A stretch of 64,000 nucleotides of DNA from Adenanthera pavonina (GCA_026686845.1 JAIVEN010000007.1:36825001-36889000); one strand, 5' to 3'; shown: positions 1-12,265, numbered from the stretch's first letter. Program-made: numbers and translations. Notes: a model not told the origin generated them from the sequence alone.

Positions 1-1966
1 TTCAGTGCATAATTACAAATTGCATCTAACAATCAAACAAGTAAGACAAAGTTCACATCAGCAATCATCCTGTAACTAACAGTCACATGGTTTAATGCAA
101 ATCACACCATATATATATATATAAGTAAGCTGAAATTGGGCTATCTCTCACATCAAGTTTCAGTTTTAGGCCATTGGGATGTCATCACAAAGCAGAGGAA
201 CCTTGGTGAAGAAGAAAGTATCCATGTTTACACCGAATGGGGCTTTGACTTTATTTTCTAGACAGATTCAGAGGTTCAGTTTGCCAGGGGTCTAAGCTCC
301 CAAAACATGGTCGATTTTAATTTGGAGAGGCTTACAAAAGAACTTTGGCTAGCTGCAGAGTTTGGTGTTAGATGCCAAACTTATGGTTACCTGAGAAGGA
401 TGGATAACGCCGCAAGCCAACTGAATGGGAAGGTCTCAATCACATGTGAAAGAGTCATGCAGATGAGGCTTTGTTGAAATCTGTTAGGATGGAGGAGGGA
501 ATAAGGCATTTTTTTGGGGTTTGTCTTACAAAGTTGGTTGGCACGAGAAAACAAACCCTTGCGAAAAAGCAACAGAATGGGAAAGGAAAAAGGTTTTGTG
601 AGAAAAGGAAAAGTCACTAAACATAATATTCAAAGTAGAAAGTTAATGTGCTAAAAATTTAAAAGCCCATGGCCAATCAAAAGAACCATCTCAAAATTTT
701 CGGTTACAAGAGAGGGAAAGGTCATTAAAAAGCATTACAAGGTGGTAAAACTTGAAAGTCCCATTCCTGTTCTGCATTACTTTTTCCCGATTATGCTGAA
801 TGTTACTTCATGAGCCCCACAATTGCTTCATCACCTCCCTCTCTTCATGTTTGAACTTCCATAACTCAATTTAGCTGAAAAAAAAAAGAACTTGCAAGAC
901 GTATCTGGAGGGTTTAGTTAGTCATATAAATGCAGAATTCTTTATTGAAAGATGGGGATGGCATATTATACACAAATCTGGTTACTATCTATTCTCTTAA
1001 ATTTCTTATTACTCGCTATCAGGAATTAACTGCATTTTATATACTTAGCACTCCATGTTATGCCAACCGATCCATGGCTCGGTAAAGCAAATCCTTAGCA
1101 AAAACAGAAAAGAAACAAAATAAAGGAGAAATATAGCCCTTGTCGACGTGCCACATGCGTAACATTACCCTTCTATTGTTTCCGGATGTAAATTAAAAAA
1201 AATAAGGGACGAGTTAGGTTTTCCATTAGAGTTGGAAACTAACTGATACCGTAGTCTGTTATCTAGTTTATATACCTTCTGATGCATCATGCTTTTGCAA
1301 TTTACATGCATAACAACTATAACCACGCTATGTATATTTCAAATTCACCAATAACTTATGTTCCTTCCTTGGCGGTGAATTTCATGTTAGCCTTTCCATT
1401 TTTTTATGTTATTCATCTTTGACATCAGGTGAGACATGCCACTTTCGGACTCAAATGGGCTACGTTTTTCAAATTAAACAGTATATATTAAATGATTCGT
1501 ATGTCCATGAAACTATAGCTAGGTTCTTGCCCCTTCAAAACTTAGTTACAAAAAACTAATGTCTTGGAGGGTGAAGGAAAAAAGTGGAACACAACAGGCT
1601 AGAGGGTCATCGCTAATTGAATACGCAATTGCAGTATTAAAGATATAAATCCTTGAGATGATGATCTCAGTTAAGGTGGATTTAGTTTAGATGTCCTGTA
1701 TGGGACCCCTGCAGGGAAGGAAAAATGGATTCTTGTGCATTATGTTTAGGGTACTGTTAAGGATTCTTTCTGCTTTAGTTGCATTTTAAGATAATATGGA
1801 TGGTCAAACCGATATGGTCCCGTATAATAATACAATATACCATATATACCTAAATAAGAAAATTTTATAGTGATAGGTCACAATGGATGTTAGAGGTCAA
1901 AGGTGCAGAAGTAACTTTGTGTACCACTAAACTACACATCACCCTTTTTACCTATATCTTGAAACC
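1..1966. other. Intergenic, no supported gene
   Basis: AT-rich DNA with no convincing coding region. The longest open frame (387-617, minus) is a short low-complexity translation with no recognisable domain. A short (AT)n run lies near 107-123. The stretch about 170-760 is somewhat less AT-rich and could be the edge of a gene outside the window, but no splice-consistent coding segment was found. Confidence 0.5.
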
Positions 1967-2699
1967 TATAACAACAATATTAGTCTTATCCCACTAAGTG
2001 AGATTGGTTATATAGATTATATGACGCCAATAGACTCTATCAAACACCATCTCCTCAAATAAATCATTTATTAAGAGATTACGCCTTATAACGTCTCTTA
2101 GTGTCCTTCTTGATTTTCTTCTACGCCTTTTGATAAGACTCCAAACTATTTGATCAACTCTCCTTATTGGCTCCTCTTGTTCTCTTTTTTGTATATACTC
2201 AAATCACCTTAAACGATTTTTCATCATTTTCTCCCTAATAGGTACTATTCCGATTTTCCCTTGTATACAATTATTTTTTATTTTATCCATTCTTGTATGA
2301 CTACACATCTATCTCAGCATTCTCATCTTTTTTACTCTCATCTTATACTCTTGTTGCTCTTTCAAAACCCAACATTTATTGTCATATAGTATCGCTGGGC
2401 TTATAGTAGTTCGATAAAATTTTCCTTTAAATTTAGTAGGTATCTTACGATCACAAATAACTCCTGAAACTTTTCTCCACTTTAACCACCCGGTTTGTAT
2501 CTTATGCATAATATCTCCATCAATTTCACCATCACTCTATAAAATCGACTCCAAATATTTGAACTTTAACACTTCTGCAATGGTTTACTCTACAATTTTT
2601 ACATCTAAATGATTTTTAATTGGTCTCTTATTAAATTTACAATGCATATATTCTGTTTTACTTTTACTCAAGCAGAAAACTTTTGATTATAAAGTGTAA
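1967..2699 (-). mobile_element. RTE-type LINE copy 1, 3' part
   Basis: This is the 3' portion of a degenerate non-LTR retrotransposon on the minus strand. The 2309-2509 frame encodes the conserved region after the reverse transcriptase (YRTTISPAILYDNKCWVLK, then KMRVKKMRMLR) seen in plant RTE-like LINEs. The 3' end at about 1967-1975 is a short ACA-type repeat on the plus strand, that is TTG-type on the minus strand, which fits the simple-repeat tails of the RTE clade. The sequence aligns closely with LINE copy 2 at 15099-15836. It breaks off at about 2694-2699, where the Athila-like element is inserted, and resumes at 8122. No intact open frame remains. Confidence 0.8.
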
Positions 2700-2710
2700 T
2701 CCCCCACACT
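2700..2710 (-). other. Polypurine tract at the 3' edge of the Athila-like element
   Basis: On the minus strand the sequence reads AAGTGTGGGGGA, the usual plus-strand priming tract of this family, and should be followed at once by the 3' LTR starting TGATGTGTC. LINE sequence follows instead. A second similar tract lies further inside the element, near 3710-3722. Confidence 0.6.
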
Positions 2711-3130
2711 TGAACCTTTGCTTGTCCTCAAGCAAGACTAAAATTGTGCTGCACTCATAAAGTTATTTCTAGATTTATCAAACTTACTTCTCTTTACTAG
2801 TGATAGTTCTTCACCAATATAAATAAAAGGAGTACTCAACAAATCAAACATTAGGCTCAATAGCAACTCACTTATCATTTTCATTAGTCCATAAGACTTT
2901 TGTATGTGTATGTGTATACCTAGCATGTGACAAATGTAGACAGCCAACTAAGCAAGAAGAAGAAAAATTCAACACTTATTTAAGAACTTAAAATACCTCA
3001 ATCAGTTATGCAAAAACCTCAATTCAACTCATGTGCAATGGAGATCAACAAGGATTTATTTAATTTCCCCGCACTTTGTGCTTCAATTTTATCTAGGGAT
3101 TTATTTGCTTTTCTTGGGCCGTTATGCTCT

Positions 3131-3285
3131 CTTTTGACGCGAAGATCTCGCATTTGTGATGCGTACCCCCGGTTACTCAAGCTACATAACCCACTGCACC
3201 AAGATGCCTTTAGCTCACTCATAGCTCACTTTGCACCTTTTGACACGAAGGTCTCACATTTGTGATGCGTACCCCCGGTTACTCA
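3131..3285. repeat. Pair of 49-bp direct repeats in the Athila-like 3' region
   Basis: Units 3131-3179 and 3237-3285 match at 46 of 49 positions and contain the shared core GATGCGTACCCCCGGTTACT. Start-to-start spacing is 106 bp. They lie in the non-coding DNA between the protease and the polypurine tract. Open frames covering them on both strands are incidental. Confidence 0.85.
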
Positions 3286-4013
3286 GCACAGGTCAAACCA
3301 GTGGAGTGGATTTATATATTACTTTTTTTTTCATTTAAACCTCGAATCATCTCTCCAACTAAATAATAAATTCATACATAATGATTGTAAATACCCAAGT
3401 TCAGAAATAAATGTATAACCCATTTTCCTACAAACTCAGTCACTTTTCCACGCCTATCACATGCTAAGTTATAGTGCTCAATTTCATAGTCTCAAGACTC
3501 ATGTTCCTCACTTGTAAATTAATTATCTCACCCCATTAAGCACAATAATTGAGTATCCTATGGTGACAGACACAACCACTAGCTCAGAAAAATAAGCAAA
3601 ATAAATCTAAACAAAATCAATTAAGCACATAAATTTGTAAAAAATTTTCTAATTTCAGCACATCAGCACAATTCTTAGGACAGATCAACTAAGAACATCT
3701 AATAAACTCCCCCCCACACTTAGATCCAACATTGTCCTCAATTTTGCAGGAATAAAATAAAAGATAAAGGAACTGAGACTCCCCTGATTTATAAATGATA
3801 CTTGAAATGTTCTTTCGAGTCCCTTATGTTTGTTCCAAGCTTGTTTTCACCATAATCAATTCAGTCCTGCAACAAGTCTTGAGGGAGAGAGTTTGGGGTA
3901 ACAAGAGCAAGAAAATAAGAAAACAAAAATAGAAAATAAAAGAAGAAAAATAATGTTGGGTTGCCTCCCAATAAGCGCTAAATTTAACATCGATAGCCAG
4001 ACGAATTAGGAGA

Positions 4014-5276
4014 TCACGAGATGGCATCCTCTAGAGGCTTTGATCTAAGCCCTTCAGATTCAGGAATCAGCTTTTTCCTCCACTTTAATTTCATCCTTCC
4101 CTTAGAGAGGCTCTTTATGATAAAGGTGGGTACCAGCCAATCCGTTCGGATTACACAAGTGCTCTTTTTCTTTTGGGGACTAGGAGGTGCCACTTTTCGC
4201 CTAACCTTTGCTTCCTCTTTGACAATCTTTTGAATTGAACCTTTATCAACATCTAAAGATTTGGGAGAAGATGTCAATTCTTGCCTTTGATAGTTTTGCC
4301 CCATAGTTATGCTACAACAAGTTTCCTTAAAAGTGGGATTGTTAGAGGTGACAAGATTAAATTCAGCTTTTTCATCCCCAACTCTAAACGTTAATTTCCC
4401 GTTTGGCACATCAATTAAGGCACCCGCAGTAGACAAGAATGGTCTTCCTAGGATCAGAGAAACGTCTAGTTCATCTTCAGTATCCAACACCACAAAATCA
4501 GCAGGAATAATCAGCTTACCCACTTTGACGAGTACATCTTCCATAATTACAATTGGATACCTTACTGACCTGTTAGCTAGCAGTAGAGTCATCCTCGTAG
4601 GTGTTAGATTTGTGACCTCAAGCGTCTTGCACAAAGAGTAAGGCATCAAATTAATACTAGCCCCCAAATCGCATAAACAATCATTAATCAGTTGAGAACC
4701 AATAACACAGGGAACAGAAAAACTCCCCGGATCTTTTAGCTTTGAAGGCAACTTTCTTTGCAGGATGGCGCTACACTCTTCAGTCAAAGGTACTTGAGTG
4801 CATTCTTCTAACTTCTTCTTGTTTAACAATAGCTCCTTGAGGCATTTGACATATGAAGGCATGTTCGCTAGTACCTCAGCAAAAGTGATGTTAATGCGGA
4901 GCTTCTTAAATATATCCAGGAACCTTTGAAAATTAGCTTCTCGCCCTTTCTTTTGCAGTCTCTGAGGGAAAGGAATAGGGGGCACATATGGCTTTACATC
5001 AGTGGAAGGAGACTGCCCTTCAATGTTACCATCAGCTTTTGGGATCTCCTTATTCTCCTCATCCTTACCTTTCTTACCACCCTCAATTTTTTTCTTCACC
5101 TCTTCCTTCAATTCTTTGCCACTTCTGAGAGTAATTGCCATAACTTCTTCTTTTGGATTAACTTCAGTGTTGCTAGGGAATTGGCCTTGTATCTTTTCAG
5201 TCACCATGTTTGCTAAGCGACCCACTTGTGTCTCTAAGTTTCGAATAGCCGCTTGTGTAGCATTATTTGTAGTGAT
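4014..5276 (-). pseudogene. Athila-like aspartic protease part of the gag-pro polyprotein
   Basis: This is the continuation of the gag frame after an in-frame TAG at 5277-5279. It begins with a lysine- and glutamate-rich linker and carries a retropepsin-type aspartic protease. The active-site region reads CDLGASINLMP, with the Asp-Leu-Gly-Ala form typical of Athila, followed downstream by the conserved LILGRPFLSTAGA segment. The frame ends at 4014 with no reverse transcriptase after it. The listed ATG-like start is arbitrary, because the frame is continuous with the upstream gag except for the stop codons. Its product would be used only in maturation of retrotransposon particles. Confidence 0.8.
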
Positions 5277-5279
5277 CTA

Positions 5280-5687
5280 GCTAGCCATAAATTGATCAAA
5301 ATTTTTATTGATGGTTGCCTGACCGACCATAAATTGCTCCAAATTCTTGTTGGTAGATGCTTGACTAGCCATCATTTGAGCAAGCATCTCCTCAATCTGA
5401 GGAGACTTTCCTGTAGATAATGCTGGTGGCTGAGGGGATGCCTGTTGCTGGGATCCTGATGGTGCTGGTGGATTTTTCCAAGAGAAGTTTGGATGATTTT
5501 GCCACCCAGGATTATATGTGTTTGAAAAGGGATCATTCTTTCTCTGTAGAAATTGTGGACGTTCAGCATTTGATCCCATATAATTAACTTCTGCATTCCC
5601 TTCAATCATATGAACACATGTGCCTGCAGTATGACCCGAACCACCGCATGCAGAGCATAATTCTTTAGGAGGATTAGAATTATTGCT
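5280..5687 (-). pseudogene. Athila-like gag C-terminal part with zinc knuckle
   Basis: Nucleocapsid-like segment in the same frame as the gag N-terminal part. Directly after the two stop codons the translation contains CSACGGSGHTAGTC, a CX2CX4HX4C zinc knuckle used for RNA packaging by retrotransposon Gag proteins. It is followed by a Pro/Gln-rich stretch and a short imperfect internal repeat (LEQFMVGQATINKNFDQFM). A TAG at 5277-5279 separates it from the protease segment. Confidence 0.75.
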
Positions 5688-6575
5688 CTATTATTGAAAA
5701 AGAAGATCTATGCGTTGATTTAACTTTTCTAACTGTACAGACATATCAGAGTGAGAGTTAACTTTATTGACAGGTACTCTCATACTTCGAACTCCTTTTT
5801 GTCTGGTCTGAGTTGCCACTTGATCATATATATTCATCATCTCTTCGGCAATCAGATTATCATCCCTTGTAGCAATGTCCACTAAAGACTGGGAGGTAGA
5901 GCACAGAGCATTATAGAACAGTTTGGCAAGCATCATATCTTGAAATCCATGGTGTGGACACTCATATAAGTAATCCTTGAATCGATCCCAAGCTTCATAG
6001 AACGGCTCGCCCTCCAGTTGCACAAAGAGATATATTTTATCCCTCAAGTCTACAGTTATCTGAGGAGAGTAAAACTTGGCAATGAATGCATCGTAGATCT
6101 CCCTCCATGATGTCAAGGAGTTTTCAGGCAGATTTAAAATCCATCGCCGAGTATTATCCTTCATGCAGAAATTAAAACATCTCATCTTAAGCTCCTCCTG
6201 AGTCAAACCATTCGGGGGAAGTTGGTCAATCCTGTCATAGAAATCCTTCAGAAAGCCCAATGTGTCTTCGCCTATTCGCCCATGAAATTGTGGCAATGAG
6301 TTTAAGTGTATGTTCTTAAACTCATAATCTTTGGCATTGTCAAATAACCGGATACATGATGGGCTATCATAGATGGTAGGCTTATCTACATCTCTCCAAA
6401 GTAGATTAGCTTGAGCCCTAGCAGGCACTACTTCATTAGCCATCTCGTGCCTCCTTTTAGCTCTGTTTTCCCTACAAGCACGTTCAATTTCAAGATTAAT
6501 AGCAACCAATTCAGAAGTACTATTAAAACTTTTAGATCTTAACAGCATGCAGCAAGGAAAAAAATTCAGAGACAA
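5688..6575 (-). pseudogene. Athila-like gag (capsid domain)
   Basis: A 294-residue open frame starting about 60 bp after the primer-binding site. It contains the plant retrotransposon gag core: LPQFHGRIGEDTLGFLKDF, then WILNLPENSLTSW, FYSPQ and EAWDRFKDYLYECPHHGF. It ends in two consecutive in-frame stops, TAA at 5691-5693 and TAG at 5688-5690, after which the same frame continues into the zinc knuckle. A tandem double stop plus a third at 5277 makes it very likely dead. Programmed readthrough of a double stop is not a known device in this family. Confidence 0.85.
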
Positions 6576-6634
6576 ATAAAATAAAATAAAAATTTTATAG
6601 GACTAAAAATAATGAACTAATAAATCCGTTAACC

Positions 6635-6652
6635 TCCCCGGCAACGGCGCCA
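6635..6652 (-). other. Primer-binding site complementary to tRNA-Asp
   Basis: On the minus strand the 18 bases read TGGCGCCGTTGCCGGGGA, the complement of the 3' end of plant tRNA-Asp including CCA. It lies six bases downstream of the LTR end at 6659, as expected for minus-strand priming of reverse transcription. Confidence 0.9.
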
Positions 6653-6658
6653 AAAACT

Positions 6659-8121
6659 TGATCGGGGTCCTGCAAGTATACAGGGTCGATCGCAGTAATA
6701 AAAATATCTCCGGAGTATTCCAGAGGTCGAACCCAAGGAAGGTAGTAAATTTATTGATAATCAAATTGACAATTCAAATTAAAAAGACATAAATAGAAAA
6801 CAAAATAAAGTTTGAGTTTGATTTAGTTCTAGAAGCGTCAAGGGATCAGGATTCACCTTATGAGATAATTAAATTTTATTTCTTAGTTAGACTCTATATA
6901 ATTATAGTGACTGTTGTTTCTAAAGCGTACTAATTACCTCTCGGTCAATTAGTCTTAATTTAATTAGAATTCAATTCGCTCTCGCGCAACTAAATTTTCT
7001 AATTAAACCTTGAAAACTACAACATATATCACAATGAATTCCTAATTCTATCTCTAGATTAGTTATTCATGTTTATCTCTCTAAATCTAGGTTCATTATT
7101 CACCTCTCAGTCCATCAAGTTTACCCATTAATTAGATTTTATGGTGATCAAGCGTAAAATCTACATGAATGAACAAAAGAGATAAATATAATAAAAAGAT
7201 AAATTAAATATAACTTGAAGAATAAATTAAAGAGTCTTAACTAGAGAAACAAATCCAATCCATCCCAATCAGGCTACATCCCTACCCCTGACTGGAAAAT
7301 TTAGCTACTCATAGAAATAAAAGTCAAATCAAAACTAAAATCCCAAATCATAATAAGAATAACAAAAATGAAGAGTTTATAAAGAAAAATATAATCTTGC
7401 TTAAATACTCCCCAAATCTCCTTGCTTTCTCTCTATATGATGCTTCTAGTTGCTCCCAGATGCGTTTAGAACCGTGTTCTCTGACTTCTGAATGCGTTTC
7501 TGAATCTCCCGTTGTATTTCTATCGTGTATCTTTATATAGAAAAATTTTAGAAGCCCATAAAAGCCCAAAATATCATGAAAACACGTTAAAAACGTGTTT
7601 TTACGGACCCCTGTTGTATGACCCGGCGCTGGGTAACCATAAAATTAACTAATACGGCGCCGGGTGCTTCTAAATTGCTGAAAAACGTGAAAATACGAGT
7701 TGACCCGGCACCGTACGGACTTGACTCGGCGCCGGGTGGTCACTGTTGTACGGACAGCAGCTTCATAACGTCATCAGCTCGTGTTGACACTTTGAGTTCG
7801 ATTTTCTCCATGATAACGTTGGAATTTGGGAAAACTTAAAACATGAAAGTTGTAGCTCTGTGTCTTAGATTTTCAACTCATTTTAAATCACCTCAACCGA
7901 AGTTCATATGTGATAGTTATGATCAAAATACCAAAGAGTGTCACAACTTTTCAGCATGAACAATTTGTAACGTTTTTGCTCCGAATGCTTCCAACTGAAT
8001 CTATAACGTCATAAAACACAAAAATATGTAAAATCATACTAAAATATATCAATGTAAACATATTTAAATACAATTTAAAGCTTAAATATGGGTATTTTAT
8101 ATGTATAAAATAGACACATCA
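6659..8121 (-). repeat. 5' LTR of the Athila-like element
   Basis: A 1463-bp sequence with TG/CA termini: TGATCGGGG at the left edge and GACACATCA at the right. On the minus strand a TATA-like CTATATAAAG occurs at 7531-7540, which would drive transcription leftwards. The segment 7618-7740 is GC-rich and repeats CGGCGCCGGGT-like palindromes several times. No second copy of this LTR exists in the window. Confidence 0.8.
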
Positions 8122-10500
8122 TGTATCTCTATAACTCAAGTTTATAGTTGACCTCTTCTCTTGAGTCCTCAATTAAGACTATATCTTCTACAAAAAAGCA
8201 TACACTGAGAAATTTCTTTTTGTATATATTCTATTAGAACATTCAAAACCAAATCAAATAAGTATGGACTCAAAGAAGGGTCTTGGTGTAAACCCATCCT
8301 TGTAGAAAAGTCCTTTGTCTCACCTTTAGCAGTTCTCACATTTGTTCTTACCCCCTCATACATATCTTTTATGGCTCGAATATAAGTTATGCGAACACTT
8401 TTTTTCTTCATTACTTTCCACAACACATATCTTGGTATTCTATTATCAACTTTTTCCAAATCAATGAAAATCATATGCAAATCTCTCTCTTTACTCTAAT
8501 ATATTTCAATCAAACCCCTTAATAAATAAATAGCCTATGTTGTAGACTGTCTTGGCATAAATTCAAATTGGTTTTCCAAGATATGAAACTCTTTTCTTAG
8601 CTTATACTTAATCACTCTTTCCCAAAGTTTCATGGTATGACTTATGAGTTTTATCCTCCGATAATTAGTACAATTTTAAATATCCCACTTGTTCTTGTAT
8701 ATGAGCACCAAAGTGCTCTTTCTCCATTCTTCTGACATTTTCTTTGACCTTAAAATCTCATTAAAAAGTTAAGTGAGCCACAGAGCCCTCTTATCTCCTA
8801 AGCGTTTCCAAATTTCAATAGAAAAACCATCGGGGTCAATAGATTTACCATTATCCATTCTCTTAAGAACTTATTTTATCTCTCCAGCCTGGATCCTACT
8901 ATAGAAAATTAAATTAAGTTCATCTTCATGATTTGTTAAACCTTCTATATTACTAGTCATACTTAATCCATCATTGAAGAGCTTATAAAAGTAGTTCTCC
9001 CATATTTCTTTGATATATCATCAGTAACTAAAACTTTTCCTTCCTCATCCTTAATACATTTTACTTGATCTAAATCTCTTGACTTTCTTTCCCTATTCTT
9101 GTCAATTTTTGTAAATCTTGCGTTCACCGTTCTTCATTCCTAAATCTTGATAGAATTCCTCAAAAGCTTTAGATCAAGCCTCGCTCATTGCTTTCTTGGT
9201 CTTCTTTCTAGTTAAGCGATAACTCTTCCAATTTTCCTTATTATTGTACAAGTGTAAGGTTTTAAAACATTTTTTTATGTTTAACCTTCCCTTATACACT
9301 CTCATTCCACCACCAAGACTTTTTATTTTTAGCTCCAAAACCTTTGGATTCACCCAAGACTACTTTAGCGGTATCCCTAATCCTTTTAACCATCTCATCC
9401 CACAAGATATTAGCATTTCATTGTAAGTTCCAGTTACCTTCCTCTATTACTTTTCTCGTAAAGGTCAATTGTTGCTCACCTTTTAGTTGTCACCACTTGA
9501 TCATAGGATTTAATCTTTTTGACTTTTCAGTTTACGGCTCTTAACCAGCATATCAAGGACCAAGACCCTATGTTGTGAAGTTAAACTTTCATCAAGGATC
9601 ACTTTGCAGTCTTTATAAACTATTCTATCTGAATTCCTTACAAAAAAGAAGTCAATTTGTGACCTTTGAGCTCCACTCTTATATGTGACTAAATGCTCGT
9701 CTCATTTCTTAAAACAAATATTCACAATCATGAGGTTATAAGCATTGAGAAATCAAGAATAAAATGTCCCTCCTTGTTTAATTCTTCAAAACCAAAATTG
9801 TCAAAAGTTCCCATATATTGTCTTGTCTTCTTCCCCACGTGATTACTAAAGTCTCCACCAATGAAAATTTTTTTCTCTTGTAGGATATCTCGAACCAAAC
9901 TCTCCAAATCTTCCTAAAATTTATTCTTAATATGTGTTTCTAACCCTACTTGAGGTGTATAAATACTAATAACATTGAAATTATCATGACCAATAGTCAA
10001 TTTTAATTACAAGATCTCATCTCCTATCCTTCTGACTTTCACTACATTGTTTTGTCAAACTTTATCCACAATAATACCAACTCTATTCCTTGTTCTGACA
10101 TTCTCCATATACCAAAGTTTAAAACCAATAGTGTCTAATTCTTTAATCTTTTCTCCCACCCATTTAGTTTCTTGAAGACACAAGATGTCAATTTTCCTTC
10201 GAATTATAGCGTCCAGCACCTCTATAGATTTACTTGTTAAAGTACCAATATTCTAATGACCGAATTAAATCTTACTTTCCTAAGCTAACTTCTTCACCCA
10301 CATCTATCCAAAATGATGTGGGAACTCATGCTTATTTAACATTATACCCGGACGCCGATATGGCGGCTCTAACTCATTTAATATTGCATTCAAGAGATAC
10401 AACGCATTACTTCTGGGTAACGACCTAGTCTTAGCATAAAAATGTCCTTGATCTACGTCACAGGGATTTGACAAGATTTTATGTTGATTGTCGAGAGCCT
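8122..10500 (-). mobile_element. RTE-type LINE copy 1, 5' part
   Basis: Continuation of LINE copy 1 on the other side of the Athila-like insertion; the sequence joins exactly with that at 2699 when compared with copy 2. Reading leftwards it holds the start of the endonuclease domain (KIDILCLQETKWVG near 10150-10190), the rest of the endonuclease, a linker, and the reverse transcriptase fingers and palm (8169-8480: MHMIFIDLEK, then MYEGVRTNVRTAKGET and GLHQDPSLSPYLF). The catalytic FxDD box is broken (about 8190-8200). The 5' end is only approximately placed and no target duplication was found. It is close to full length, but frameshifts and stops abolish coding. Confidence 0.8.
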
Positions 10501-12257
10501 AACATAACCTTCCTTCTGACCAGTTATGACACTATATAGGTGGAGTTATGTCTGGAAAACTACAATGCAACTATTTTCAATTTCTCGGAGGCTATGCTTT
10601 TCATGAATATAAGAGAGATCAAATTGACTTTTATTGGCAAAAAAATTATACAAGGAGATAAATTTGGCTTTTAGCAAAAACACATGAGTTAGGGATAATC
10701 AACAACTAATTAAAATAATTGAAGAGCTCTGAATAGTGGAAAAAATAATCAACATAAAATTACAGTTAAGGTTCAACTTTTACCAACTTTGACACGTGAT
10801 GGAAAATTCGGGCTAACAAGCTATAATTGGTGAAGTTTTGCATTTGTGCTTCACACAGAGATAAGTGGGACTAATAAAACCCTCACGAAGAAATATGCCG
10901 CAGCTAGCTTGTCCTGACTTCAAAGGCGAAAAGCTAGAAATACACGCACACACATATACATATATGCATGTATACTACATACAAAATTCCACATTCTTTA
11001 TAATTGCACACGGGGTTTCTGCAACTCACATGGTTTAAATTAACTCCATAAAATCATTTAATTAAATAGATTAAAATTGTGTAAGCAGCATAATTTTGAT
11101 TTTTTTTTGAGATTATGATGTATATAAACCTTGGTTTAATAGTTGGTTTAGAATCTAATCAGTGTCATATCCAGAAGACAAGATGATAAAATAAAAAGGT
11201 CTTTCCTTCGAGGACGGTAACTATTGTATCCACAAAGAACGTAAAACTTATGTGGCTCAGAAAAAATCATGATTCATAGGGGTAAACAAAGAGACAATGA
11301 GATCTAGCTAGCACATTTTGGAGAATCTCGAGATGAAAATATCTATGAGCTCTCGATTAACGAAAACATCCAATTAATCTACAGTTTCATGCCATATATA
11401 TCTGAGTTAAGCTCAGGAAAACAGTCACGGTCTCTTCTTTAAGGGCACAGTGAGAAGCAAAAATTACTAAATAGACAACAGAAAAGAGCAAAGAGGTAGC
11501 ATGCGGATGCATGGTTATTTTGTATTTCGTTTTTGTGTCTAATAAGGTATTGTGAGATGATGGGATGAAATGAATATATATATATATATATTCTCGTCTA
11601 AAAACATAATCTTTAAAATACATTTGGACACTCTATATTTATTTTATGATATTTATACTGTGTATCATATGTCGTTTGTATCCATGAAAGTATAAATCAT
11701 TGTCAGATTTTTCATTCTATGGGACAATTAAACAAACAGGTGGTGGGTGAGCTGAGTTAATATAATACATACCTTAAACCATTCCAAATCCAATACAGCC
11801 AGATATACATCCAGTGTGAATGCGTTGAGATGTGTGGATGATCGAGGAGTATGGGATTGGGGGTAATATCTAGGGTTTCCATCTCCTGCCATCTCAACCT
11901 GACGTCAAGTCATCGACTATATCGGAGAAGATGACTCGTATTGGCCATTGGGACCCTCTGGTCTATGACGGAACCAACATTCGGACCCCACGTCCCCACC
12001 CATCATAGTTTGTTTCTTTGATGATTTTATCTGTTTGGATTTGCAATGATCATCTGTTCTTCATTTGTCTCTCTGCATGTGGCCATGTACATCACCCTAT
12101 TTTCTTGGTCAGTCTTCAGAGCCTCGGGTAGAAATTTTTAGAATGATAGTTTAGAATACGTGTACACACACACACTAAATATAACATGAAAATATAACAT
12201 TGTACTTAATCTGGTGAGCCCGCGCAGTTATACAGAGTTTGTGGCTTTTTTTACCAT
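10501..12257. other. Intergenic, no supported gene
   Basis: AT-rich DNA. A (TA)n run lies at about 11573-11591. The 11387-11623 minus frame overlaps that microsatellite and is not credible. A mixed-composition patch at 11860-12000 contains a TGACGTCA-like element (CCTGACGTCAAG near 11898-11909), but no linked gene is visible. Confidence 0.5.
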
Positions 12258-12265
12258 AATACATG

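Larger units (their letters stand above)
2700..8121 (-). mobile_element. Athila-like gag-protease LTR element with a single LTR
   Basis: Non-autonomous Ty3/gypsy-type retrotransposon on the minus strand, inserted in LINE copy 1. In its own order it has a 5' LTR (8121 to 6659), a primer-binding site complementary to tRNA-Asp (6652 to 6635), gag (from 6575), a zinc knuckle, aspartic protease (to 4014), about 1.3 kb of non-coding DNA and a polypurine tract at 2700-2710. There is no reverse transcriptase, RNase H or integrase. The 3' LTR is absent: the polypurine tract abuts LINE sequence directly. Flanking pentamers TGTAA (2695-2699) and TGTAT (8122-8126) look like a 5-bp target duplication with one mismatch. 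The tRNA-Asp primer site and the CDLGASINLMP protease motif support Athila rather than another gypsy lineage. Confidence 0.8.

Noticed and set aside
4021..5280. Plus-strand frames of 70-110 residues
   Set aside because: Shadows of the minus-strand protease and gag frame.
6635..6652. A tRNA-Asp gene fragment
   Set aside because: Only the 18 bases complementary to the tRNA 3' end are present, directly next to an LTR end. It is a primer-binding site.
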